Source: Hydrogenovibrio sp049975065 (GTDB lineage: Bacteria > Pseudomonadota > Gammaproteobacteria > Thiomicrospirales > Thiomicrospiraceae). From it: DNA of 18,348 bases. The position numbers and the translations under genes were made by a program. The notes under the pieces were generated by a model that was not told the origin of the DNA, searched no databases, and saw nothing but the letters and a program-made list of their open reading frames with translations. The stretch is from assembly GCA_049975065.1 (NCBI GenBank), contig JBNGDN010000036.1; one strand, written 5' to 3'. Of this stretch, positions 14,096 to 18,348 are shown one piece after another (within the stretch, counting starts at the first letter, position 1; every line of letters starts with the position of its first letter).

Positions 14096-15276
14096 AACGT
14101 TGATTGTTCCCGCTTTGATCTCGCTTCAATTTCACTTAAATGATGATAACGTCCGGTGATGACGGCACCACCGAGACATTCATCGCCTTGATAGAATACC
14201 ACGGACTGCCCCGGAGTGATGGCGGTTTGGTCTTGGTCGAATTTTACGACGATTTCGCCATGGTTTTCCGACAGTATTCTGCAGTCAGTTTCCGGTTGGC
14301 GATAACGCACCTTGGCTTTGAGTGGGTGATTCAGATTAGGGCATTCGCCGGACGTCCAGTCGCAGGTGTCGGCGGTCAAATAGGCGTGGTTTAATAATGG
14401 GTGATCCGCGCCTTGAACGGCAATCAGTTGATTTTTTTCTAAATCCTTTTCCGCCGAAAACCAAGGAAGGCCGGAATCTCCATGTCCACCGCCAATGCCT
14501 AGGCCTTTGCGTTGCCCTAAGGTGTGGTACATCAAGCCGTCATGCTGCCCGATGACTTTGCCGTCGGTATTGACGATGTCGCCTGGCTGTGCGGGCAGAA
14601 AACGCTGTAGAAAGTCCTTGAATTTACGTTCGCCGATAAAGCAGATGCCGGTGCTGTCCTTTTTGTCGTGGGTGATCAAGCCCGCGTCTTCCGCCAGTTG
14701 GCGTACATAAGGCTTTTCCAATTCGCCGATGGGGAACAACGATTTCGCCAATTGATGTTGTTGCAAGGTATAGAGAAAATAACTTTGATCTTTATTGGCG
14801 TCCAAGCCTTTCATCAGGTGGCATTGACCGTTTTCGTCGCGGTGGATGCGTGCGTAATGTCCGGTGGCGATAAAATCCGCGCCCAAAGTCATGGCATGTT
14901 GTAAGAAGGCTTTGAATTTGACTTCTTTGTTGCACAGAATGTCCGGGTTGGGCGTGCGACCGGATTGGTATTCCGCGAGGAAGTGCTCGAAAACCCGGTT
15001 CCAGTAATCGCCGGAAAAGTTTTTGATATGTAATGGAATCTGCAAAGTGTCGCAAATCGCCTGAACGTCTTTGAAATCTTCGGCGGCGGGGCAGTAGTCT
15101 TCGGTGTCGTCGCCTTCCCAGTTCTTCATGAACAGGCCTTCGACGTCATAGCCTTGCTGTTTCAATAATAACGCGGTAACGGATGAATCCACACCACCGG
15201 AAAGACCGACGATGACTTTAATTTGAGAGTTGTCTCCGGTTGGAGTTTGAGTGGTGGTTTGAGTGGTATTTTGCAT
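14092..15276 (-). CDS. mnmA: tRNA-specific 2-thiouridylase MnmA
   Basis: MnmA makes the s2U34 of tRNA-Lys, -Glu and -Gln, using sulfur relayed from IscS by the TusBCDE proteins in E. coli. The ATP-pyrophosphatase loop SGGVDSS is at 26-32, the catalytic cysteines are Cys115 (PDILCNKEVKF) and Cys212 (DSTGICFIGERKF), and FIATGHYAR and DQSYFLY lie between them. It has 394 residues, against 368 in E. coli. The first 17 residues form an odd Thr/Gln-rich lead (MQNTTQTTTQTP) encoded by a short imperfect tandem repeat. The start ATG is 12 bases after the rluE stop. The stop overlaps the hflD start. Confidence 0.97.
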   Translation of the reverse strand: MQNTTQTTTQTPTGDNSQIKVIVGLSGGVDSSVTALLLKQQGYDVEGLFMKNWEGDDTEDYCPAAEDFKDVQAICDTLQIPLHIKNFSGDYWNRVFEHFLAEYQSGRTPNPDILCNKEVKFKAFLQHAMTLGADFIATGHYARIHRDENGQCHLMKGLDANKDQSYFLYTLQQHQLAKSLFPIGELEKPYVRQLAEDAGLITHDKKDSTGICFIGERKFKDFLQRFLPAQPGDIVNTDGKVIGQHDGLMYHTLGQRKGLGIGGGHGDSGLPWFSAEKDLEKNQLIAVQGADHPLLNHAYLTADTCDWTSGECPNLNHPLKAKVRYRQPETDCRILSENHGEIVVKFDQDQTAITPGQSVVFYQGDECLGGAVITGRYHHLSEIEARSKREQSTL

Positions 15277-15288
15277 GGACTTATTTTA

Positions 15289-15846
15289 TCACGATTTTTC
15301 CAGCAGAATGGATTCGCCGGGTTGTAAGTTGTTGAGTTGGTAATCGCCGATTCGCGTGCGGATCAAGCGTAAGGTCGGAAAACCGACGGCGGCCGTCATG
15401 CGTCGAACTTGGCGGTTTTTGCCTTCGGTAATCGTCAGCTCCAGCCAGGAGGTTGGAATGTTTTTGCGTTCACGGATCGGCGGATTACGTGACCATAGCC
15501 ATTTGGGTTCCCGGATTTTTTTGGCTGTGGCCGGCTGAGTGAGGCCATCTTTGAGTTCAACGCCTTGTTGCAATTGCTGAATCGCCTGTTTTGTGAGCTC
15601 GCCTTCTACTTGCACCAGATAGGTTTTCGGCTGTTTATGGCTTGGATCGGCCATTTGATGTTGCAGTTTTCCGTCGTCGGTCAACAGCAATAAACCTTCG
15701 GAATCTCGATCCAAGCGTCCGGCGGCATAGAAGCCGGGGCGTTGAATGTAATCTGCCAGGGTTTCGCGTTGCCCTTTGTACTGGGGTTCATCGGTAAATT
15801 GACACAGCACATTAAAAGGCTTATTGAATAACAGTAGGTGGCGCAT
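15289..15846 (-). CDS. rluE: 23S rRNA pseudouridine synthase RluE
   Basis: RluE converts U2457 of 23S rRNA (E. coli numbering) to pseudouridine. This RsuA/RluBEF-family enzyme has LLLFNKPFNVLCQF at the N-terminus, the catalytic Asp46 in GRLDRDSEGLLLLT, PKTYLVQVEG, and the C-terminal LELTITEGKNRQVRRMTAAVGFPTLRLIR. The S4 domain found in RsuA and RluB is absent, as expected for RluE. Length is 185 residues with ATG 15846; a TTG at 15852 is also in frame. No clear Shine-Dalgarno is present. It leads the rluE-mnmA-hflD operon and is divergent from icd, as in E. coli. Confidence 0.94.
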   Translation of the reverse strand: MRHLLLFNKPFNVLCQFTDEPQYKGQRETLADYIQRPGFYAAGRLDRDSEGLLLLTDDGKLQHQMADPSHKQPKTYLVQVEGELTKQAIQQLQQGVELKDGLTQPATAKKIREPKWLWSRNPPIRERKNIPTSWLELTITEGKNRQVRRMTAAVGFPTLRLIRTRIGDYQLNNLQPGESILLEKS

Positions 15847-15875
15847 TTGCAAGAACTCATCGGTTTGATCGTCGG

Positions 15876-15903
15876 CTTATATTTTTTCAGCCGGTGGGGT
15901 AAA
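15876..15903 (-). promoter_or_regulatory. Predicted sigma70 promoter of rluE-mnmA-hflD
   Basis: On the minus strand TTTACC (4 of 6) lies at 15903-15898 and TATAAG (5 of 6) at 15881-15876, with a 16-base spacer. A transcript would start near 15869, 23 bases before the rluE ATG. It occupies the 139-base divergent region shared with icd, for which I find no equally good promoter. Confidence 0.55.
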
Positions 15904-15985
15904 ATACCGCTATTCTATCATTCTTTAATCTTTTAACGCCTGACCTTGAGGGGCGCTTACTTCAGAAAATATTTAGGAATTTCCA

Positions 15986-18223
15986 ATGACCGAATCCGCT
16001 CAGACGACCGCCAAGATTATTTATACCCTAACCGACGAAGCGCCCGCTTTGGCCACTTATTCGTTATTGCCGATTATCGAAGCCTTTACCAAAGCCGCGG
16101 GTGTGGCGGTTGAAACGCGCGATATTTCGCTAGCCGGGCGTATTCTGGCCAACTTTCCGGAAAAACTGACCGACACCCAGCGCGTTGGCGATGCTTTGAA
16201 CGAGTTGGGTGAACTGGCGAAAACGCCGGATGCCAACATCATCAAGTTGCCGAATATCAGTGCTTCCATCCCGCAATTGAATGCGGCTATTAAGGAATTG
16301 CAATCCCAGGGCTATGATGTCCCGGATTATCCGGCCAACCCCAAAAATGCCGAAGAAGAGAGCATCAAAGCCACTTACGCCAAAGTGTTGGGCAGTGCCG
16401 TTAACCCCGTTTTGCGTGAAGGGAATTCCGACCGTCGCGCGCCGACGTCGGTGAAAAATTTTGCTAAGAAACATCCGCATTCGATGGGCGCCTGGTCGGC
16501 GGATTCCAAGTCGAAAGTGGCGCATATGTCTGAGGGTGACTTCTACGGTTCTGAAAAATCCACGACCTTGTCGGAGGCCACCGAGTTTAAAATCGAATTT
16601 GTATCTGAATCAGGCGAAACGAAAGAATTAAAAGCCTATGCGCCTTTACAGGCGGGGGAAATTATTGATGCGGCGGTCATGCGTCAGAAAGCCTTGCGTG
16701 ATTTCCTGGCAAAGGCGGTTCGGGAAGCCAAAGAGCAAGGTATTTTATTCTCGTTGCACCTGAAAGCGACCATGATGAAAGTGTCCGACCCGATTATCTT
16801 CGGCCAGGCGGTATCGGTCTTCTTTGCCGAGGTGTTTGAAAAATACGCCGCGGAATTCGAGCAAGTGGGCGTGAACGCAAACAACGGTTTGGGGGACGTT
16901 TACAGTAAAATCCAAAATTTAGACGACGACAAACATGCCGAAATCGAGCAAGCGATTGCCGATACCGTGTCCGCTAAAGCCGATATCGCTATGGTCGATT
17001 CCGATAAAGGCATCACCAACTTGCATGTACCGTCCGACGTGATTGTCGATGCGTCCATGCCAGCGATGATTCGCACTTCTGGGCAAATGTGGAATAAAGA
17101 CGGTCAGCAGCAAGATACCTTGGCGGTGATTCCGGATCGTTGTTATGCCGGTGTCTATCAAGAAACCATTAATTTCTGTAAGCATCATGGTGCGTTTGAT
17201 CCGACCACCATGGGAACGGTGCCGAACGTTGGTTTGATGGCGCAGAAAGCGGAAGAATACGGCTCGCACGACAAGACTTTCCAAATGACCGAGGCCGGAA
17301 CCGTCAAAGTGCTGGATAAAGACGGGCAGGTTTTGCTGGAACAAAATGTCGAAGCCGGGGATATTTTCCGTATGTGTCAGGTCAAGGACGCGCCGATTCG
17401 CGACTGGGTCAAGTTGGCCGTCAGTCGTGCGCGCGCAACCGGTTGGCCGACGGTGTTCTGGTTGGACACCCATCGTGCGCACGATCACCAGTTGATTGAA
17501 AAGGTCAATCACTATTTATTGGAGCATGATACGGCCGGATTGGAAATTCATATTATGTCGCCGGAAGAAGCCACACGCTTTACGTTGCGTCATGTCAAAG
17601 AAGGTCAAAACGTCATTTCCGTGACCGGAAATGTGTTGCGTGATTATTTGACCGACCTGTTCCCGATTTTGGAGTTGGGCACGTCCGCTAAAATGCTCTC
17701 CATTGTGCCGTTGATGAACGGCGGTGGTTTGTTTGAAACCGGTGCCGGTGGGTCTGCGCCGAAGCACGTTCAGCAATTTATGAGTGAAAACCATTTGCGC
17801 TGGGATTCACTGGGCGAATTCCTAGCCTTGGCGGTGTCGTTGGAGCATTTGTCCAGCCATTTCAACAATCCGAAAGCGCAGGTCTTGGCGAATGCCTTGG
17901 ACAAAGCCACCGGGCGTTTCCTGGAAAACAACAAGTCGCCATCGCGTAAAGTGGGAGAAATCGATAACCGTGGCAGTCATTTTTATCTGGCGATCTAATG
18001 GGCGCAGGAACTGGCGGCGCAGGATGCGGAGGCCGAGTTGAAAGCACGCTTTGCCGATTTGGCCGAGGCCATGAAGAAAAACGAAGCGCAAATCATGGAC
18101 GAACTGAACGGTGCGCAAGGCCAGGCCGTGGACATCGGCGGTTATTACAAGCCAAATGCCGAGCTGGCCAGCCAAGCCATGCGCCCGAGCGCGACTTTAA
18201 ATACGCTGATTGATGCCGTATAA
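15986..18223 (+). pseudogene. icd: Monomeric NADP-dependent isocitrate dehydrogenase, interrupted by an in-frame TAA
   Basis: Isocitrate dehydrogenase makes 2-oxoglutarate and NADPH in the TCA cycle. This is the large monomeric type, unrelated in length to the dimeric E. coli enzyme. Recognisable segments are IYTLTDEAPALATYSLLPI at the start, LREGNSDRRAP (143-153), KKHPHSMGAWSADSKSKVAHM (161-181), LHLKATMMKVSDPIIFG near 257-273, DTHRAHDHQ (494-502), and GGGLFETGAGGSAPKHVQQ followed by NKSPSRKVGEIDNRGSHFYLAI. The frame is stopped by TAA at 17996-17998, after 670 residues. It then continues in the same frame with WAQELAAQ, GAQGQAVDIGGYY and AMRPSATLN to a second TAA at 18221-18223. The joined frame of 745 codons fits the family length of about 740. 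AGGA sits 7 bases before the ATG. Either the gene is truncated or read through, or the stop is a sequencing error. Confidence 0.9.
17996..17998 (+). other. Premature in-frame stop codon (TAA) in icd
   Basis: The TAA falls between SHFYLAI and WAQELAA. As I remember the family, this position is Tyr or another aromatic (LALYWAQ), so one change from TAT or TAC would explain it. Other genes in the window end in TAA, so code reassignment is not supported. An ATG overlaps the stop (TAATG) but opens an unrelated frame. Confidence 0.9.
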
Positions 18224-18226
18224 GTG

Positions 18227-18245
18227 AAACGGATAAGCCGTTTTT
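18227..18245 (+). terminator. First hairpin after icd
   Basis: AAACGG (18227-18232) pairs with CCGTTT (18238-18243) around ATAAG, and Ts run to 18245. It begins 3 bases after the second icd stop, which marks 18223 as the ancestral gene end. Confidence 0.6.
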
Positions 18246-18277
18246 AAAGACGGTTGCCATTCACGTATTCAATGTAT

Positions 18278-18310
18278 AAAAACCGCCAGGCCTGGCGGTT
18301 TTTTGTTTTT
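18278..18310. terminator. Bidirectional terminator built on CCAGGCCTGG
   Basis: Positions 18281-18300 form a perfect 20-bp palindrome whose centre is CCAGGCCTGG (18286-18295). It is flanked by As on the left and a T run on the right, so both strands give a GC-rich hairpin followed by U residues. With a practical GGCC loop the stem is 8 bp plus A-U pairs. It fits termination of icd on plus and of a possible convergent gene on minus. Confidence 0.8.
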
Positions 18311-18319
18311 TTATTCCGG

Positions 18320-18346
18320 CTAAAAATTCAGCATAATCGGTATGGT
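18320..18346 (-). CDS. Possible 3' end of a convergent gene
   Basis: On the minus strand a frame entering from the right edge reads TIPIMLNF and stops at TAG (18322-18320), 20 bases before the bidirectional terminator. The alternating pattern and final Phe resemble outer-membrane beta-barrel C-termini, but eight residues are far too few to identify anything. Confidence 0.25.
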   Translation of the reverse strand, partial: TIPIMLNF

Positions 18347-18348
18347 TA

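Noticed and set aside
17996..17998. Stop-codon reassignment (TAA read as Tyr) as an explanation for the icd stop
   Set aside because: Other intact genes here, such as ppiD and hflK, use TAA at their natural ends, so a changed code is very unlikely.
17998..18213. 71-codon ORF starting on the ATG that overlaps the premature icd stop
   Set aside because: It is out of frame with icd. Its Gly/Arg-rich product is a shadow, while the icd frame below it keeps family motifs.

Overview
The window comes from a gammaproteobacterial chromosome. Codon use looks even throughout, and I see no tRNA, rRNA, insertion sequence, prophage or CRISPR array. The order mutL-miaA-hfq-hflX-hflK-hflC-(DUF2065)-hisZ-purA is the one I recall from Pseudomonas and relatives. 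The order rluE-mnmA-hflD, divergent from an isocitrate dehydrogenase gene, echoes the E. coli icd region. Several traits argue against an enteric host: a MutL with the endonuclease motif, HisZ, a DUF2065 protein between hflC and purA, and a monomeric-type IDH. A sulfur-oxidising lineage such as Thiomicrospiraceae is a guess from overall feel only.

Layout. Positions 1-64 hold the 3' tip of an unidentified gene. A plus-strand block follows: mutL, miaA, hfq, hflX (232-5227), then hflK and hflC (5341-7471) from their own promoter and closed by a good terminator. Next come a small DUF2065 membrane protein, hisZ and purA (7577-10325). A lone CheY-like receiver lies on the minus strand (10381-10740). 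ppiD runs on plus (10982-12901) and converges on a small cupin gene (12995-13315, minus). The minus-strand operon rluE-mnmA-hflD spans 15846 down to 13412. The window ends with icd on plus (15986-18223) and a bidirectional terminator.

Functional themes. Mismatch repair (MutL), tRNA and rRNA modification (MiaA, MnmA, RluE), RNA and ribosome regulation (Hfq, HflX), and membrane-protein quality control (HflK/HflC, PpiD) sit beside purine and histidine synthesis (PurA, HisZ) and the TCA cycle (Icd). These are mostly housekeeping genes.

Two things stand out. First, icd carries an in-frame TAA at 17996-17998, yet the same frame continues for 74 more family-like codons to a second stop that is directly followed by hairpins. 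Second, the 10-bp palindrome CCAGGCCTGG occurs five times in 18 kb: three times between genes (one as the core of a terminator, one just before a terminator, one in a tandem repeat before mutL) and twice inside miaA. I did not find a convincing new multi-gene system.
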